64,000 bases of DNA from Cytobacillus oceanisediminis 2691 (GTDB lineage: Bacteria; Bacillota; Bacilli; Bacillales; Cytobacillaceae). Under the pieces are notes generated by a model that was not told where the DNA came from, searched no databases, and was given only the letters and a program-made list of their open reading frames with translations. Shown here in pieces: positions 1-11,087 of the stretch. Position 1 is the stretch's first letter, and each line of letters starts with the position of its first letter. Position numbers and translations under genes: made by a program. The stretch is taken from the NCBI RefSeq assembly GCF_007678455.1, contig NZ_VEEP01000004.1, positions 186,001-250,000 of the forward strand, read 5' to 3'.

Positions 1-130
1 CGGGTTTTCTAGTAAAGCTGTCCGAAGTAGACCCGTGTTCGGACAGGATTTCAGTTTTTCTAGGAAAAGCTGTCCGAAGTGGACCGGAGTTCAGACACCA
101 TACCGGTTTCATCAGGAAAAGCTGTCCGAA
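1..130. repeat. 52-bp-period tandem repeat array A (cut by window start)
   Basis: The motif TGTCCGAA starts at 19, 71 and 123, an exact 52-bp period. Its complement TTCGGACA is at 38-45, with the variant TTCAGACA at 90-97. Each left arm is followed 25 bases later by the right arm, and each right arm is followed 11 bases later by the next left arm. The same 52-bp period and 25-base inner gap recur in three other intergenic arrays of this window. The array continues beyond the left edge. An ORF across it (35-226) has no recognisable product. Confidence 0.8.
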
Positions 131-336
131 CCGAGCACACATAACCCCATTAATCAACCCAAGCACGGAAATGGTAAAAAGCATCCGCAATTCTTTGCTT
201 CGACCAGATATTTCCCTTTGTTTTGATTAACTTTTTTCTAAAAAGTGAAAAATAATAGGAAACCATGCTTTATCAGATGTGATATGCTATTATTTTGTTA
301 GAATCAGACAAGCGATAAAAGGAGCTAAAGAATTTC

Positions 337-729
337 ATGAAAAGAAGAACAGCAAGAGAAAAGGCACTGCAAGCCTTATTCCAGATTGATATAAGCAAGG
401 TGGAAGCATCGGATGCGATTGAGCATGTGCTTGAGGAAGAAGCAGGAGATGACTATCTGAACAAGCTTGTGTACGGTACAGTGGAGCATCAGCCGGAAAT
501 TGATGAGGAGATCAAGGTTTATTTGGAAAAATGGTCCCTCGACCGTCTGGCAGCTGTTGACCGTAATCTGCTTCGCCTGGCCGTATACGAATTGAAATAT
601 TGCAATGAAGAGGTACCTATGAATGTCGTTCTTGATGAAGCGATTGAAATTGCTAAATTATATGGGGATGACCAATCAAGCCGGTTCATCAATGGTGTTC
701 TGTCAAAAGTAAAACAAAGCATTTCCTGA
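337..729 (+). CDS. nusB: Transcription antitermination factor NusB
   Basis: NusB binds boxA RNA together with S10 (NusE) and helps antitermination of rRNA transcription. The 130-residue product has the family length. It opens with the typical basic stretch ([17 protein letters not shown]), keeps the central [20 protein letters not shown] core and ends with the FINGVLSKV motif of the all-helical NusB fold. The ATG follows an AAAGGAGC ribosome site. folD follows after about 50 bases, as in B. subtilis, so the two are probably cotranscribed. The asp23-like yqhY gene that usually precedes nusB is not in the window; the repeat array sits there instead. Confidence 0.95.
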   Translation: MKRRTAREKALQALFQIDISKVEASDAIEHVLEEEAGDDYLNKLVYGTVEHQPEIDEEIKVYLEKWSLDRLAAVDRNLLRLAVYELKYCNEEVPMNVVLDEAIEIAKLYGDDQSSRFINGVLSKVKQSIS

Positions 730-782
730 CACCATTGAAACATGCAGGTTGGCCTTTCCCTGATCACATAGGGGGAGAAAGT

Positions 783-1655
783 ATGGCTGCTATAATTATT
801 GATGGGAAAGAAATTGCTAAAAAGAAAAGACTCGAAATTGCGGATCAGGTTCAGGAGCTAAAAAAGCAGGGTATCACCCCAGGCCTGGCTGTCATTCTTG
901 TCGGAGATAATCAGGCTTCAAGAACCTATGTCATCAGTAAGCAAAAAACAGCTAAAGAACTGGGTATGCACAATGTGCTGATAGAGTATCCCGTATCGAT
1001 TACTGAACAGGAGCTTTTGGCAAAAATCGATGAATTGAATAATGATGAGGCCATCCACGGCATTTTGGTACAGCTGCCTCTTCCAGGTCATATCAGTGAA
1101 AAGAAACTGATCGAAGCCATTTCCCCTGAAAAAGATGTCGATGGCTTCCATCCAATCAATATCGGCCGGATGATGACCGGCCAGGATGCTTTTTTGCCAT
1201 GTACTCCATACGGCGTGATGGTGATGATGGAGGATATCGGAATCGACCTGTCCGGCAAGCATGTAGTAGTGGTTGGCAGGAGCAATATTGTTGGGAAGCC
1301 GGCAGGACAATTGTTTTTAAATGAAAATGCAACGGTTACATATTGCCATTCGAGAACCAAGGATTTGAAAGAACACACAAAGCAGGCGGATGTCATTGTA
1401 GCAGCTGTTGGAAAAGCCGGATTGATTACAGCGGAACATATAAAGCCAGGAGCTGTGGTCATCGATGTGGGCATGAACCGGAATGATGCAGGCAAACTTT
1501 GCGGAGATGTCGCTTTTGAGGAAGTAAAAGAAACGGCCGGCTATATCACTCCAGTACCGGGCGGTGTCGGGCCAATGACCATTGCCATGCTGATGTACAA
1601 TACCCTTAAGTCGGCAAAAAATCATATGAACAGACTTCAAAATTCAAATCTATAA
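783..1655 (+). CDS. folD: Bifunctional methylenetetrahydrofolate dehydrogenase/cyclohydrolase
   Basis: FolD interconverts 5,10-methylene-, 5,10-methenyl- and 10-formyl-tetrahydrofolate in cytosolic one-carbon metabolism, using NADP. The 290-residue protein has the catalytic Tyr49-xxx-Lys53 pair in YVISKQK, the DGFHP folate-site motif, the Rossmann signature GRSNIVGKP and the C-terminal [14 protein letters not shown]. The frame is open further upstream to 735, but the ATG at 783 has a GGGGGA ribosome site just before it and gives the normal N terminus [12 protein letters not shown], so I chose it. It lies between nusB and xseA; a strong hairpin separates it from xseA. Confidence 0.95.
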   Translation: MAAIIIDGKEIAKKKRLEIADQVQELKKQGITPGLAVILVGDNQASRTYVISKQKTAKELGMHNVLIEYPVSITEQELLAKIDELNNDEAIHGILVQLPLPGHISEKKLIEAISPEKDVDGFHPINIGRMMTGQDAFLPCTPYGVMVMMEDIGIDLSGKHVVVVGRSNIVGKPAGQLFLNENATVTYCHSRTKDLKEHTKQADVIVAAVGKAGLITAEHIKPGAVVIDVGMNRNDAGKLCGDVAFEEVKETAGYITPVPGGVGPMTIAMLMYNTLKSAKNHMNRLQNSNL

Positions 1656-1664
1656 GGCATGATC

Positions 1665-1758
1665 CTGTCCATATCTGTTATGGTTAGAAACTGAAAATCC
1701 ACTTATGTTAAGTGACGAATCGGGATTCTAAACTTATAATGGATATGGGCAGTTTTTT
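1665..1758 (+). terminator. Long imperfect hairpin with T-tract between folD and xseA
   Basis: The left arm, starting CTGTCCATATC at 1665, pairs with a right arm ending GATATGGGCAG at 1752. There are about 25 pairs, some G-U, and six T residues follow. A second small hairpin (CACTTA-TGT-TAAGTG) lies in the loop. The form fits a rho-independent terminator but is much longer than the others in this window. It may end a nusB-folD transcript or act as an attenuator before xseA. Confidence 0.6.
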
Positions 1759-1817
1759 ATGAAGCCTGAATCAATCTTTAACGGAATATTCATTAGTTCT
1801 ACCAAAGGAGTTTTCCA

Positions 1818-3173
1818 ATGGAGCAACAGCGTTATCTTACCGTCAATGCGTTAACTAAATACATAAAACGAAAATTCGATGCTGATCCGCATTTGCAGGG
1901 TGTTTATCTTAAAGGGGAAATTTCCAACTTCAAAAGGCATTCCAGCGGACATATGTATTTTACACTCAAGGACGAGAAAGCCCGAATCCTTGCTGTCATG
2001 TTTGCTGGATCTGTCCGAAACATGAAGTTCAGGCCCGAGAATGGGATGAAGGTGCTTGTCAGAGGAGATATCTCTGTATATGAAGGCAGCGGCCAGTATC
2101 AGATATACATAAAGGATATGAAAACCGATGGAGTGGGCGATTTATTCGTTGCTTATGAGCAGCTCAAGAAAAAGCTTGAGCAAGAAGGTCTTTTTTCACC
2201 GAAATTTAAACAGCCTTTACCCAAATACCCAAAAGCTGTCGGGATTGTCACATCCCCAACAGGGGCGGCGATACGTGATATTTTGACGACGATCAAAAGA
2301 AGGTATCCGATAACCAAGGTACTGATCTTTCCAGCCCTCGTACAGGGTGACCAGGGCGGCCCTTCTATAGTGAAGGCAATCGAGAAGGCGAATGAGCGGG
2401 GAGATCTAGATGTTCTGATCATCGGACGCGGAGGCGGATCGATTGAAGAGTTGTGGAATTTCAATGAGGAAACCGTCGCAAGGGCAATTTTTGCCTCTCG
2501 AATACCGATCATTTCGGCAGTTGGACATGAAACAGATTTCACGATTGCGGATTTCGTTGCAGATATGAGAGCACCGACGCCAACAGGTGCGGCTGAACTG
2601 GCTGTCCCTCATATCCAGGAATTGATCGAGAGGGTAATGAACAGGGAAACCAGACTGATGAGGGCTATGCGGGAAAAGGTGTTCTTCCAGCAGGAGCGCT
2701 ACCAGCGGCTGATCAGGTCTTACGCCTTCCGCTATCCGAGGAAATTGTATGAGCAAAAGCTTGAACAAGTGGACAAACTGACTGAATCACTTACCCGCGG
2801 AGCAAAGAAGTTATATTCCTCAAAACACGATTCGCTGATTCAATTGAAACGAAGATTGGAGCGCAGCCATCCAGAGGAATTGAGGAAAATCTCTGCGGAT
2901 AGACATATAAGAACAACGCGGGCATTAAACAGAGCCATGACAGCTGTTGTTTCAGAAAAGCGAAAAGAGTTCAACGGTATCTTATCTACACTTGAAGCAT
3001 TGAGTCCGCTGAAAATCATGGACCGTGGATATAGTCTGGCCTACACTGAGGATGGAAGTTTAATCAAGACTGTCAATCAGGTAAAGCCTGAACGAAAAAT
3101 ATTCGTAAAGCTTTCTGATGGAAGCATTGAATGCGTCGTCACAGATATTGAGGAGAGTGAAAACAATGGCTGA
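1818..3173 (+). CDS. xseA: Exodeoxyribonuclease VII large subunit
   Basis: XseA is the large, catalytic subunit of exonuclease VII, which degrades single-stranded DNA from both ends to oligonucleotides and takes part in repair. The 451-residue protein has an N-terminal OB-fold (about residues 7-100, with [10 protein letters not shown] and [10 protein letters not shown]). The catalytic domain follows with [31 protein letters not shown], and [18 protein letters not shown] long coiled region comes before the C-terminal [12 protein letters not shown]. The ATG has a strong AAAGGAG site. The last 8 bases overlap xseB, so the two subunits are translationally coupled. Confidence 0.95.
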   Translation: MEQQRYLTVNALTKYIKRKFDADPHLQGVYLKGEISNFKRHSSGHMYFTLKDEKARILAVMFAGSVRNMKFRPENGMKVLVRGDISVYEGSGQYQIYIKDMKTDGVGDLFVAYEQLKKKLEQEGLFSPKFKQPLPKYPKAVGIVTSPTGAAIRDILTTIKRRYPITKVLIFPALVQGDQGGPSIVKAIEKANERGDLDVLIIGRGGGSIEELWNFNEETVARAIFASRIPIISAVGHETDFTIADFVADMRAPTPTGAAELAVPHIQELIERVMNRETRLMRAMREKVFFQQERYQRLIRSYAFRYPRKLYEQKLEQVDKLTESLTRGAKKLYSSKHDSLIQLKRRLERSHPEELRKISADRHIRTTRALNRAMTAVVSEKRKEFNGILSTLEALSPLKIMDRGYSLAYTEDGSLIKTVNQVKPERKIFVKLSDGSIECVVTDIEESENNG

Positions 3174-3399
3174 AGAAAAAAAACTGAGCTTTGAACAGGC
3201 GATGGACCAACTGGAAAGCATCGTTGAAAAATTGGAAGAGGGCGATGTGCCATTGGAGGAAGCCATCTCGTTTTATAAAGAAGGAATGGAATTATCCAAG
3301 CTTTGCCATGATAAGCTAAAGAATGTGGAAGAACAACTGGCCCAGATCATTACTGAAGATGGACGGACTGAGAGCTTCTCCATAAATGAGGAGGAATAG
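3166..3399 (+). CDS. xseB: Exodeoxyribonuclease VII small subunit
   Basis: XseB is the small subunit that binds in several copies to XseA. The product is 77 residues, all helical, with the family motif [18 protein letters not shown] followed by [14 protein letters not shown]. The frame is open from 3118, but the ATG at 3166 has an AGGAGAG site inside the end of xseA and yields the standard start [12 protein letters not shown]. It overlaps xseA by 8 bases and ends two bases before the start of the prenyltransferase gene, so it sits in one tight operon. Confidence 0.95.
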   Translation: MAEEKKLSFEQAMDQLESIVEKLEEGDVPLEEAISFYKEGMELSKLCHDKLKNVEEQLAQIITEDGRTESFSINEEE

Positions 3400-3401
3400 T
3401 A

Positions 3402-4295
3402 TTGCATCCTGTTTCACTAGAATCTTTTACAAAGAAATATAAGGCTCTTCTTGAGGAGCGGCTAAGGGATGCGGTTGGCTCCCTGGAGACTCCGGAAAAC
3501 CTTGCAAAGGCCATGCTCTATTCTCTTGAAGCAGGCGGGAAGAGAATCCGTCCACTCCTGGTCTTTGCGGTGATTGACGCTTTTGGAAAAGACCCGATCC
3601 ATGGACTTGATGCTGCTGCGGCAATTGAAATGGTCCATACTTATTCTTTGATCCATGATGATCTTCCTAGCATGGATGATGATGATCTAAGAAGAGGAAA
3701 GCCGACGAATCATAAAGTGTTCGGCGAAGCCACTGCCATTCTTGCAGGGGATGCATTATTGACGCTTAGCTTCAGAATGATCGCTGAAATGCCAGAGGGC
3801 TCAGCATCCGACAAAGTCAAGCTGGCATTGATCACCAGGTTATCAACTGCCGCGGGAGCCAATGGTATGGTTGGCGGACAAGTAGCGGATATGGAAGGGG
3901 AGCACAGGAAACTGACGCTCGAACAGATGGAATATATCCATATCCATAAAACAGGGAAATTGCTTGAGTACAGTATCATTGCCGGAGCAGAGATTGCAGG
4001 GGCAACCGCTGCACAAAAGGAAATACTGGCCAAGTTCGCTTATCATATTGGCCTTGCTTTCCAGATTCGTGACGATATCCTGGACCTTGAAGGAACAGAA
4101 GAGACGATTGGCAAACCCGTCGGCAGCGATACAGCGAACGAAAAAAGCACTTATCCAGCTTTGCTTGGATTGGATGGAGCCAAACAAGCCCTGCAGGATC
4201 ACCTGCACAGTGCTAAGGATGCTCTGGAATCAACTGGACTTCAAGTGGGCGTCCTTTCACAAATTACCGATTTGATTGGATTAAGGAACCATTAG
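3402..4295 (+). CDS. ispA: Farnesyl diphosphate synthase (polyprenyl synthetase family)
   Basis: The enzyme condenses IPP with DMAPP and GPP to give farnesyl diphosphate, the precursor of undecaprenyl phosphate, quinone side chains and heme O/A. The 297-residue protein has the first aspartate-rich motif DDLPSMDDDD followed by LRRGKPTNH, the GGQVADM segment, and the second aspartate-rich motif DDILD. The start is a TTG preceded by GAGGAG with correct spacing; no ATG gives a complete N terminus. It follows xseB by two bases, and a terminator-like hairpin follows it. It supplies the same pathway that dxs, the next gene, feeds at its first step. Confidence 0.93.
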   Translation: MHPVSLESFTKKYKALLEERLRDAVGSLETPENLAKAMLYSLEAGGKRIRPLLVFAVIDAFGKDPIHGLDAAAAIEMVHTYSLIHDDLPSMDDDDLRRGKPTNHKVFGEATAILAGDALLTLSFRMIAEMPEGSASDKVKLALITRLSTAAGANGMVGGQVADMEGEHRKLTLEQMEYIHIHKTGKLLEYSIIAGAEIAGATAAQKEILAKFAYHIGLAFQIRDDILDLEGTEETIGKPVGSDTANEKSTYPALLGLDGAKQALQDHLHSAKDALESTGLQVGVLSQITDLIGLRNH

Positions 4296-4339
4296 AAACC
4301 TTTGCCTCGTTGAAGCATTCTTCATTCGTGTGCTATAAT

Positions 4340-4376
4340 AAGCTGTTAGCACCTTGGTGTTGGCGGCTTTTTTTAT
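4340..4376 (+). terminator. Terminator after ispA
   Basis: A 14-pair stem including several G-U pairs (from AAGCTGTTAGCACC to GGTGTTGGCGGCTT, two-base loop) is followed by TTTTT. The rest of the roughly 300-base gap to dxs is AT-rich. No gene or clear box-type promoter was recognised in it. Confidence 0.65.
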
Positions 4377-4596
4377 ACATATTGTAAAAAATAGATGCCA
4401 TATTTTAAGGTATAGCTTGAAAACCGTTCTTTATTTAATATATGTTATTACTAACAACTTTTTTAGAATAAGGTTAATTTAACCATATTGCTTGTAATGC
4501 GGTGTGATGCGAAGCAGGCAAAGCAATAGTCTTTAAAGGTACAGCCTAAATAAAAATGGCGGAATGATAAGTCAGAAATGAAAGTGAGTGGTCCGA

Positions 4597-6489
4597 ATGG
4601 ATCTTTTATCGATAAAAGACCCTTCCTTCTTGAAAAATCTTTCGAAAAAGGAATTGGAAGAGTTAAGCAGGGAGATTCGGCAGTTTTTGATAGAAAAATT
4701 ATCGGTCACAGGCGGACATATTGGACCAAACCTTGGGGTTGTCGAATTAACGATTGCACTCCATAAATGCTTTGACAGCCCGAAGGATAAATTCCTCTGG
4801 GATGTTGGCCACCAGTCCTATGTCCATAAAATCCTGACAGGAAGAGCCTGTCAATTCGATACATTGCGGCAGCATAAAGGCCTCTGCGGATTTCCGAAAA
4901 TGGTGGAAAGCGAGCATGATGTCTGGGAAACCGGCCATAGTTCAACCTCCTTATCAGCGGCGATGGGAATGGCAATCGCCCGTGATTTGAAGGGTGAAAA
5001 CTCCCATATCGTACCGATCATCGGCGATGGTGCCCTTACAGGGGGAATGGCTTTAGAGGCGTTGAACCATATCGGCCATGAGAAAAAGAAGCTGATCGTA
5101 ATTCTGAACGATAATGAAATGTCCATTGCGCCAAATGTAGGAGCCCTGCATAATGTGCTTGGACGTCTCCGGACCGCAGGTAAATACCACTGGGTAAAAG
5201 ATGAACTCGAATACCTGCTGAAAAAAGTCCCGGCGATTGGCGGCCAGCTGGCAGCCACAGCCGAGCGGATCAAGGACAGCTTAAAATATCTCTTCGTTTC
5301 AGGCATCTTTTTCGAAGAGCTGGGTTTCACTTACCTTGGACCAGTCGATGGCCATGATTATGACGCTCTTTTCGAAAATCTTGCGTATGCAAAAAAGCAG
5401 GAAGGACCTGTATTGCTTCATGTCATCACGAAAAAAGGCAAGGGATACAATCCGGCCGAAAACGATAAAATCGGTACATGGCATGGAACCGGCCCTTATA
5501 AAATGGAAACGGGTGATTTTGTAAAACCTGAATTTTCACCGCCTGCCTGGAGCAAGCTTGTCAGTGAAACTGTGAGGAAAATCGCGCGTACGGATGAGCG
5601 GATCGTGGCAGTGACACCAGCGATGCCAGTTGGTTCAAAACTGGAGGGATTCGCAAGTGAGTTCCCGGACAGGATGATTGATGTCGGAATTGCTGAGCAG
5701 CATGCAGCGACTTTTGCCGCAGGTCTTGCGACACAAAAGATGAAGCCATTCCTGGCGATTTATTCAACCTTCCTGCAGCGTGCTTATGATCAGGTGGTTC
5801 ATGACATCTGCCGCCAGAACCTGAATGTGTTCATTGGCATCGACCGTGCCGGACTTGTAGGAGCGGATGGTGAAACGCATCAGGGTGTATTCGATATAGC
5901 CTTTTTGAGGCATTTGCCGAATATCGTACTGATGATGCCTAAAGATGAAAATGAAGGCCAGCATATGGTAAACACTGCAATCAAGTATGATGATGGGCCG
6001 ATTGCGATGCGTTATCCTAGAGGCAATGGTCTCGGTGTACCAATGGATGAGAAATTGAAAGAAATCCCGATTGGCAGCTGGGAAGTACTGCGCGAAGGAG
6101 AAGATGCAGCCATCCTAACATTCGGAACCACGATTCCAATGGCAATGGAAGCGGCAGATATCCTCGAAAAGCAAGGTGTATCCATCAAAGTTGTCAATGC
6201 ACGCTTTATCAAGCCGCTTGATGAAGAAATGCTTACCGGGATACTGAGAGAAAACATGCCAATCCTGACCATCGAGGAAGCTGTCCTCCAGGGCGGATTC
6301 GGAAGTTTTGTGCTTGAAACGGCACACGACCTTGGCTATCAGCACGTCGAAATCGACAGGATGGGGATTCCGGACAAGTTCATCGAACATGGCAGCGTCG
6401 ACAAGCTGCTTCAGGAAATTGGCATGACAACAGAAGATGTTGTCCTAAGAATGCAAAAGCTTGCAAGACAGAAACAAAAAAGGGCGTAA
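4597..6489 (+). CDS. dxs: 1-deoxy-D-xylulose-5-phosphate synthase
   Basis: Dxs condenses pyruvate and glyceraldehyde 3-phosphate, with thiamine diphosphate, to DXP. This is the first step of the MEP isoprenoid pathway and also feeds thiamine and pyridoxal synthesis. The 630-residue protein has the [15 protein letters not shown]-terminal motif with a catalytic His, the thiamine diphosphate motif [10 protein letters not shown] to NDNEMSI near residue 150, the transketolase-type [15 protein letters not shown], and a C-terminal transketolase domain. A GTG at 4588 is in frame, but the ATG at 4597 gives the B. subtilis-like start [11 protein letters not shown] and is preferred. yqxC follows after three bases. 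Confidence 0.95.
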   Translation: MDLLSIKDPSFLKNLSKKELEELSREIRQFLIEKLSVTGGHIGPNLGVVELTIALHKCFDSPKDKFLWDVGHQSYVHKILTGRACQFDTLRQHKGLCGFPKMVESEHDVWETGHSSTSLSAAMGMAIARDLKGENSHIVPIIGDGALTGGMALEALNHIGHEKKKLIVILNDNEMSIAPNVGALHNVLGRLRTAGKYHWVKDELEYLLKKVPAIGGQLAATAERIKDSLKYLFVSGIFFEELGFTYLGPVDGHDYDALFENLAYAKKQEGPVLLHVITKKGKGYNPAENDKIGTWHGTGPYKMETGDFVKPEFSPPAWSKLVSETVRKIARTDERIVAVTPAMPVGSKLEGFASEFPDRMIDVGIAEQHAATFAAGLATQKMKPFLAIYSTFLQRAYDQVVHDICRQNLNVFIGIDRAGLVGADGETHQGVFDIAFLRHLPNIVLMMPKDENEGQHMVNTAIKYDDGPIAMRYPRGNGLGVPMDEKLKEIPIGSWEVLREGEDAAILTFGTTIPMAMEAADILEKQGVSIKVVNARFIKPLDEEMLTGILRENMPILTIEEAVLQGGFGSFVLETAHDLGYQHVEIDRMGIPDKFIEHGSVDKLLQEIGMTTEDVVLRMQKLARQKQKRA

Positions 6490-6492
6490 GCA

Positions 6493-7341
6493 ATGAAAAT
6501 AAAAAAGGAACGTTTAGATGTTCTGCTAGTCGACCGCGGACTTGCTGAAACAAGGGAGAAAGCGAAACGGACAATCATGGCAGGACTCGTCTATACAAAT
6601 GAAAACAGGCTTGACAAGCCAGGTGAAAAGGTTAATATCGATATTCCCTTGATGGTGAAAGGAAATCTCCTTCCGTATGTCAGCAGGGGCGGGCTGAAGC
6701 TTGAAAAGGCTTTGAAGGTTTTTGACCTTGATGTCAATGGAAAAAAACTACTCGATATCGGGGCTTCTACCGGCGGATTTACTGATTGTGCTCTTCAAAA
6801 TGGTGCTGAAATGTCCTATGCGCTTGATGTTGGCTACAATCAGCTCGCCTGGAAGCTCCGCCAGGATGAAAGAGTCGTCGTGATGGAGCGTACGAATTTC
6901 CGTTACGTTAAACCAGAAGATCTTGTAAAAGGGATGCCGGATTTCGCAAGCATTGATGTTTCATTTATTTCACTTCGTCTCATCCTGCCAGTCCTTAAAA
7001 CATTGCTGGTAACCGGGAGCGATGTTGTTGCCCTTGTTAAACCGCAGTTTGAGGCAGGAAGGGAACAGGTAGGTAAAAAAGGAATCGTCCGCGACAGGAA
7101 GGTCCACGAACAAGTCTTGGACAGGATTATTTCTTTTTCGATGGAAGAGGGCTATGATGTCATGGACTTAAGCTTCTCGCCAATCACCGGCGGCGACGGC
7201 AATATCGAATTCCTCCTCCATCTCAGGTGGAACAATCCAGAGGATGAGAAAGGCAAATCAATGTTAAGGATCCTGCCTGAGGCAGTTGTGACGAATGCGC
7301 ATGATGAACTAAAATCAAAACAAACCAGTGAGGAAGAATAG
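6493..7341 (+). CDS. yqxC: TlyA-family rRNA 2'-O-methyltransferase / hemolysin-like protein YqxC
   Basis: The 282-residue protein has an N-terminal S4 RNA-binding domain (LDVLLVDRGLAETREKAK, about residues 6-65) and an FtsJ/RrmJ-type SAM methyltransferase domain with motif LLDIGASTGGFTDCALQ. That matches the TlyA family. Mycobacterial TlyA 2'-O-methylates 16S and 23S rRNA; the exact target in Bacillus is not shown by sequence. The name hemolysin in databases comes from indirect phenotypes. It starts three bases after dxs and ends in a T-rich hairpin, so it closes the dxs-yqxC unit. Confidence 0.9.
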   Translation: MKIKKERLDVLLVDRGLAETREKAKRTIMAGLVYTNENRLDKPGEKVNIDIPLMVKGNLLPYVSRGGLKLEKALKVFDLDVNGKKLLDIGASTGGFTDCALQNGAEMSYALDVGYNQLAWKLRQDERVVVMERTNFRYVKPEDLVKGMPDFASIDVSFISLRLILPVLKTLLVTGSDVVALVKPQFEAGREQVGKKGIVRDRKVHEQVLDRIISFSMEEGYDVMDLSFSPITGGDGNIEFLLHLRWNNPEDEKGKSMLRILPEAVVTNAHDELKSKQTSEEE

Positions 7342-7366
7342 ACTTTGACAGTCTGTTCTTTTTTTA
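7336..7366 (+). terminator. Terminator after yqxC
   Basis: GAATAGACT pairs with AGTCTGTTC across a five-base loop and is followed by seven T residues. The stem overlaps the yqxC stop codon. Confidence 0.75.
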
Positions 7367-7508
7367 TTTCAAGTGCTAATAGATGTTCACCACTTTGTCA
7401 ATTCTGTCATGATCTTCTGATGAAAAACCACGAAAGATTGTACATTCTGTTGAAATCGGCTAACATATGAGTATATGAATGTTTCGGATTTATCCAGAGG
7501 TGATATGA

Positions 7509-7958
7509 ATGAATAAAGGACAAAGACATATTAAAATCCGTGAGTTGATTGCGAGCAGGGATATCGAGACGCAGGATGAACTGGTCGACCGTTTGAAGGC
7601 GGCGGGTTTTAATGTTACACAGGCAACAGTTTCCCGTGATATTAAAGAGCTGCATCTTGTAAAGGTTCCTTTGATTGACGGAAGGTATAAATACAGCCTG
7701 CCAGCTGATCAGCGTTTCAACCCACTGCAAAAATTAAAAAGATCGCTGATGGATGCATTTATCCGGATCGACCAGGCTGGACATCTGTTAGTCATGAAAA
7801 CATTGCCCGGCAATGCGAATGCGATTGGGGCGCTGATTGATAATCTTGATTGGGATGATATATTAGGTACGATTTGTGGAGACGATACCATCTTGATTAT
7901 TTGCCGTACTCCAGAGGATACGGAGCAGGTCACAAATCGTTTTCTTGACATGCTGTAA
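7509..7958 (+). CDS. ahrC: Arginine repressor/activator AhrC (ArgR family)
   Basis: AhrC is the hexameric arginine-sensing regulator that represses arginine synthesis and activates its breakdown. The 149-residue protein has an N-terminal winged helix with the recognition segment [16 protein letters not shown] (about residues 38-53). The C-terminal domain carries the arginine-binding [14 protein letters not shown] near residue 120. A GAGGTGAT ribosome site precedes the second of two nearby ATGs (7505 and 7509); 7509 is in frame. As in other Bacillaceae it sits between yqxC and recN. Confidence 0.95.
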   Translation: MNKGQRHIKIRELIASRDIETQDELVDRLKAAGFNVTQATVSRDIKELHLVKVPLIDGRYKYSLPADQRFNPLQKLKRSLMDAFIRIDQAGHLLVMKTLPGNANAIGALIDNLDWDDILGTICGDDTILIICRTPEDTEQVTNRFLDML

Positions 7959-7974
7959 ATGAGGTGACGTTTGC

Positions 7975-9666
7975 TTGTTAAATGAATTATCAATACGTAA
8001 TTTCGCCATTATCGAATCTTTATCTATATCTTTCAATAAAGGACTGACTGTTCTGACTGGAGAAACCGGTGCCGGTAAATCCATTATCATTGATGCAGTC
8101 CACTTGCTTGTCGGCGGGAGAGGTTCAGCTGAATTTGTCCGGCACGGCGAGGATAAAGCAGAGATTGAAGGCCTGTTTTTTATTGAAGGCGAAAACCATC
8201 CCTGTAAGTCGAAAGCAGCAGAATTCGGCATTGAAATTGAGGATGGGATGATCGTTTTAAGGAGGGATATCGCAGCCAGTGGCAAAAGTGTTTGCAGAAT
8301 CAATGGCAAACTTGTCACCATCGCTGTCTTGAGGGAAGTCGGCTCAACGCTGATTGACATCCATGGCCAGCACGAACATCAGGAACTGATGGATGAAACA
8401 AGGCATATCAATCTTCTTGACCAGTTTGGCTCAGAGGAAATCCTGCCTGCCCTCCAGGAATATCAACAGGTATACAGATCATTTGAACAAACACTCAAAA
8501 AACTTAAGAGCCTCAGTGAAAATGAGCAGCAAATGGCCCACAGGCTGGACCTGATTCAGTTCCAGCATGATGAAATCCTGTCAGCGAACCTGATGATGAA
8601 CGAAGATGAGGAACTGCTCGAAGAAAGGCGGAAGCTTGCCAATTTCGAACGGATTTTCGAAAGCATCCAGACAAGCTACAATGCGCTGCACGGCGATCAG
8701 AAAGGGCTGGATTGGATCGGGATGGCTATGGATAATCTGCAGACGGCTGCTGAATTGGATCCTGAATATAAAACTGTCGCAGAATCTGTTGCAAACAGCT
8801 TCTATATGCTCGAGGATGCTGCGAGAACGATCAGAAATGACCTCGATTCCCTAGAGTATGACCCTCAGCGTTTGCTGGAGATAGAAGACAGATTGAATGA
8901 AATCAACCAGCTTAAGAGAAAATATGGGAAAACGATTGAAGAGATCCTTGAATATGCTTCAAAGATCGAAGAAGAAATCGAAACGCTTCAAAACAAGGAA
9001 GTCCATATCGGCCAGATGGAAAAGGAATTGGCATCGCTCAAAAAAGATTTGCGCATCGAAGCCGATAACTTAACCGAAACACGCAAAAAATGGGCCAAGA
9101 AACTGACGAAGCTGATTCATAAAGAATTAAAAGAGCTTTATATGGAAAAAGCCGTATTTGAACTAAAGATCGATTCAGACCTCGATGCTTTCCATAAAAA
9201 TGGAGCAGACAAAGTTGAATTTTATATTTCAACAAATCCCGGAGAGCCATTGAAGCCATTGTCCAAGGTTGCTTCCGGCGGAGAATTGTCAAGAATCATG
9301 CTGGCTCTAAAAAGTATCTTCTCCAAACATCAGGGTGTTACATCCATAATTTTTGATGAAGTGGATACAGGAGTGAGCGGGAGGGTCGCACAATCGATCG
9401 CTGAAAAGATCTACAATGTGTCGACAGGTTCCCAGGTGCTTTGTATTTCTCACTTACCTCAGGTAGCTGCTATGGCGGATACCCATCTATATATTGCAAA
9501 GGTCATAAAAAATGGGCGGACAAAAACTTCCGTGACTCCGCTATCCTCATCTGATAAGGTGAAGGAAATCGGGAGGATGATTTCCGGAGTGGAAATCACG
9601 GAGCTTACAAAACAGCATGCAGAAGAATTGCTGCAGCTGGCACAGAATATGAAGGCTGTCACATGA
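7975..9666 (+). CDS. recN: DNA repair protein RecN
   Basis: RecN is an SMC-like ATPase that gathers at double-strand breaks and helps homologous repair. The 563-residue protein has the N-terminal Walker [16 protein letters not shown] near residue 30 and central coiled-coil arms rich in Glu/Lys. The ABC signature is [14 protein letters not shown] and the Walker B is [13 protein letters not shown], followed by the [12 protein letters not shown] switch. The start is TTG ([14 protein letters not shown]) with a GAGGTGA site. It is slightly shorter than the roughly 575 residues of the B. subtilis protein, but all motifs are present. A terminator hairpin follows at once. Confidence 0.95.
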   Translation: MLNELSIRNFAIIESLSISFNKGLTVLTGETGAGKSIIIDAVHLLVGGRGSAEFVRHGEDKAEIEGLFFIEGENHPCKSKAAEFGIEIEDGMIVLRRDIAASGKSVCRINGKLVTIAVLREVGSTLIDIHGQHEHQELMDETRHINLLDQFGSEEILPALQEYQQVYRSFEQTLKKLKSLSENEQQMAHRLDLIQFQHDEILSANLMMNEDEELLEERRKLANFERIFESIQTSYNALHGDQKGLDWIGMAMDNLQTAAELDPEYKTVAESVANSFYMLEDAARTIRNDLDSLEYDPQRLLEIEDRLNEINQLKRKYGKTIEEILEYASKIEEEIETLQNKEVHIGQMEKELASLKKDLRIEADNLTETRKKWAKKLTKLIHKELKELYMEKAVFELKIDSDLDAFHKNGADKVEFYISTNPGEPLKPLSKVASGGELSRIMLALKSIFSKHQGVTSIIFDEVDTGVSGRVAQSIAEKIYNVSTGSQVLCISHLPQVAAMADTHLYIAKVIKNGRTKTSVTPLSSSDKVKEIGRMISGVEITELTKQHAEELLQLAQNMKAVT

Positions 9667-9696
9667 AAAGCTATCCATAAAGGGTAGCTTTTTTAT
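9666..9696 (+). terminator. Terminator after recN
   Basis: AAAAGCTATCC and GGGTAGCTTTT form a stem with an ATAAA loop followed by a T-run. It starts within the recN stop region and separates the housekeeping run from spoIVB. Confidence 0.85.
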
Positions 9697-9790
9697 TTTT
9701 ATACCGGTTATAAATGAGGCGAGTCGAGGCAAAATTAAAGGTGTAGCCATTTTTGATGTGTGTGGACTAGAAGCGAGGAGAGTGAATGGA

Positions 9791-11077
9791 TTGAAAAAAG
9801 ATTTTCTCAGAAAATTTATTGGTGGAATTCTCCTTGTTTCATTAATTGCTTTAGGATTTGCAAAGCCAGTACACGAATATTTATCTATTCCAGGAGATAT
9901 AACTTTATTCGAGGGGCAAAAGCTTGATTTCAAGGCGAATGCAGTTCAAGTAACGGCTCCCTTAAATGATTCCGGCATCACGGTTGACCAGAAGGATCAA
10001 ACGGTTTCTATTGAGGCTAAAAGGCATGGAAAGGATGAAATGGTCCTCGAGCTGGCCGGTTTCCCGGTGAAAAAGGTCGATGTGAATGTCCTTAAGGATT
10101 TCAAGGTCAGGCCAGGCGGTCAATCAATAGGAGTAAAACTTAATACGGTTGGTGTCCTTGTGGTCGGACATCATCAGGTTCAGGCAGATGAAGGAAGGGT
10201 ATCACCAGGAGAATTGGCTGGTATCAAAAAAGGCGACATCATCACAGAAATCAATGGACAGCAAATAGAAAAAATGGCAGACGTCGGCCCTTTTGTAAAA
10301 CAAGCTGGAGCGGATGGAAAGCCATTGGATGTAGTTATTAAGCGGGAAAATGAAAAAATCAAAACCCAGCTGCAGCCTAAGAAGGATGTAAACGAGAACA
10401 CGTATAAACTTGGTTTGTATATACGTGATTCGGCAGCGGGAATCGGGACGATGACTTTTTATCATCCTCAGTCAAAAAAATATGGAGCACTTGGACATGT
10501 CATTTCCGACATGGATACAAAAAAGCCGATTGTGGTTGAAGATGGACAAATCGTTAGATCGACAGTTACTTCCATCGAAAAAGGCGGAAAAGGCAATCCT
10601 GGTGAAAAACTTGCACGCTTTTCATCTGACAGAGAAGTAATTGGAAATATCCGCAGGAACAGTCCTTTTGGGATCTTCGGTGAACTGAACAAGGATATTA
10701 CGAATGGAGTATTTGATAAGCCATTGCCTATTGCCCTTTCTCATCAGGTGAAAGAAGGGCCGGCGAAAATCCTTACGGTTGTGAATAATGACGAAGTCAA
10801 TCTTTTTGATATAGAGATTGTCAGCACCATCCCGCAAAAATTCCCGGCAACAAAGGGTATGGTTATAAAGGTAACGGATCCAGAGCTTCTGGAGAAAACA
10901 GGCGGGATTGTACAGGGAATGAGCGGCAGCCCGATCATTCAGGACAACAAGCTGGTAGGTGCTGTGACGCATGTGTTCGTAAATGACCCAACAAGCGGAT
11001 ACGGAGTCCATATTGAATGGATGCTGAATGAAGCCGGGATTGACATCTACGAAAAACCAAGAGAGCAGGCAAGTTAA
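9791..11077 (+). CDS. spoIVB: SpoIVB serine peptidase (stage IV sporulation)
   Basis: SpoIVB is made in the forespore and secreted into the intermembrane space. There it cleaves SpoIVFA, which releases SpoIVFB to process pro-sigma-K. From the TTG at 9791 the protein is 428 residues: an N-terminal membrane/signal segment (about 9-25), a PDZ domain (about 105-190) with [19 protein letters not shown], and a chymotrypsin-like peptidase domain. LGHVISD puts His at residue 236 and GMSGSPII puts Ser at 378. These are the positions of the catalytic residues in the B. subtilis enzyme and support this start. A GTG at 9782 is possible but too close to the GGAG site. Confidence 0.93.
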   Translation: MKKDFLRKFIGGILLVSLIALGFAKPVHEYLSIPGDITLFEGQKLDFKANAVQVTAPLNDSGITVDQKDQTVSIEAKRHGKDEMVLELAGFPVKKVDVNVLKDFKVRPGGQSIGVKLNTVGVLVVGHHQVQADEGRVSPGELAGIKKGDIITEINGQQIEKMADVGPFVKQAGADGKPLDVVIKRENEKIKTQLQPKKDVNENTYKLGLYIRDSAAGIGTMTFYHPQSKKYGALGHVISDMDTKKPIVVEDGQIVRSTVTSIEKGGKGNPGEKLARFSSDREVIGNIRRNSPFGIFGELNKDITNGVFDKPLPIALSHQVKEGPAKILTVVNNDEVNLFDIEIVSTIPQKFPATKGMVIKVTDPELLEKTGGIVQGMSGSPIIQDNKLVGAVTHVFVNDPTSGYGVHIEWMLNEAGIDIYEKPREQAS

Positions 11078-11087
11078 GCAGGAATTC

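Noticed and set aside
35-226. 63-codon ORF at the left edge
   Set aside because: It runs through the tandem repeat array, has no ribosome site, and its peptide has no recognisable pattern.
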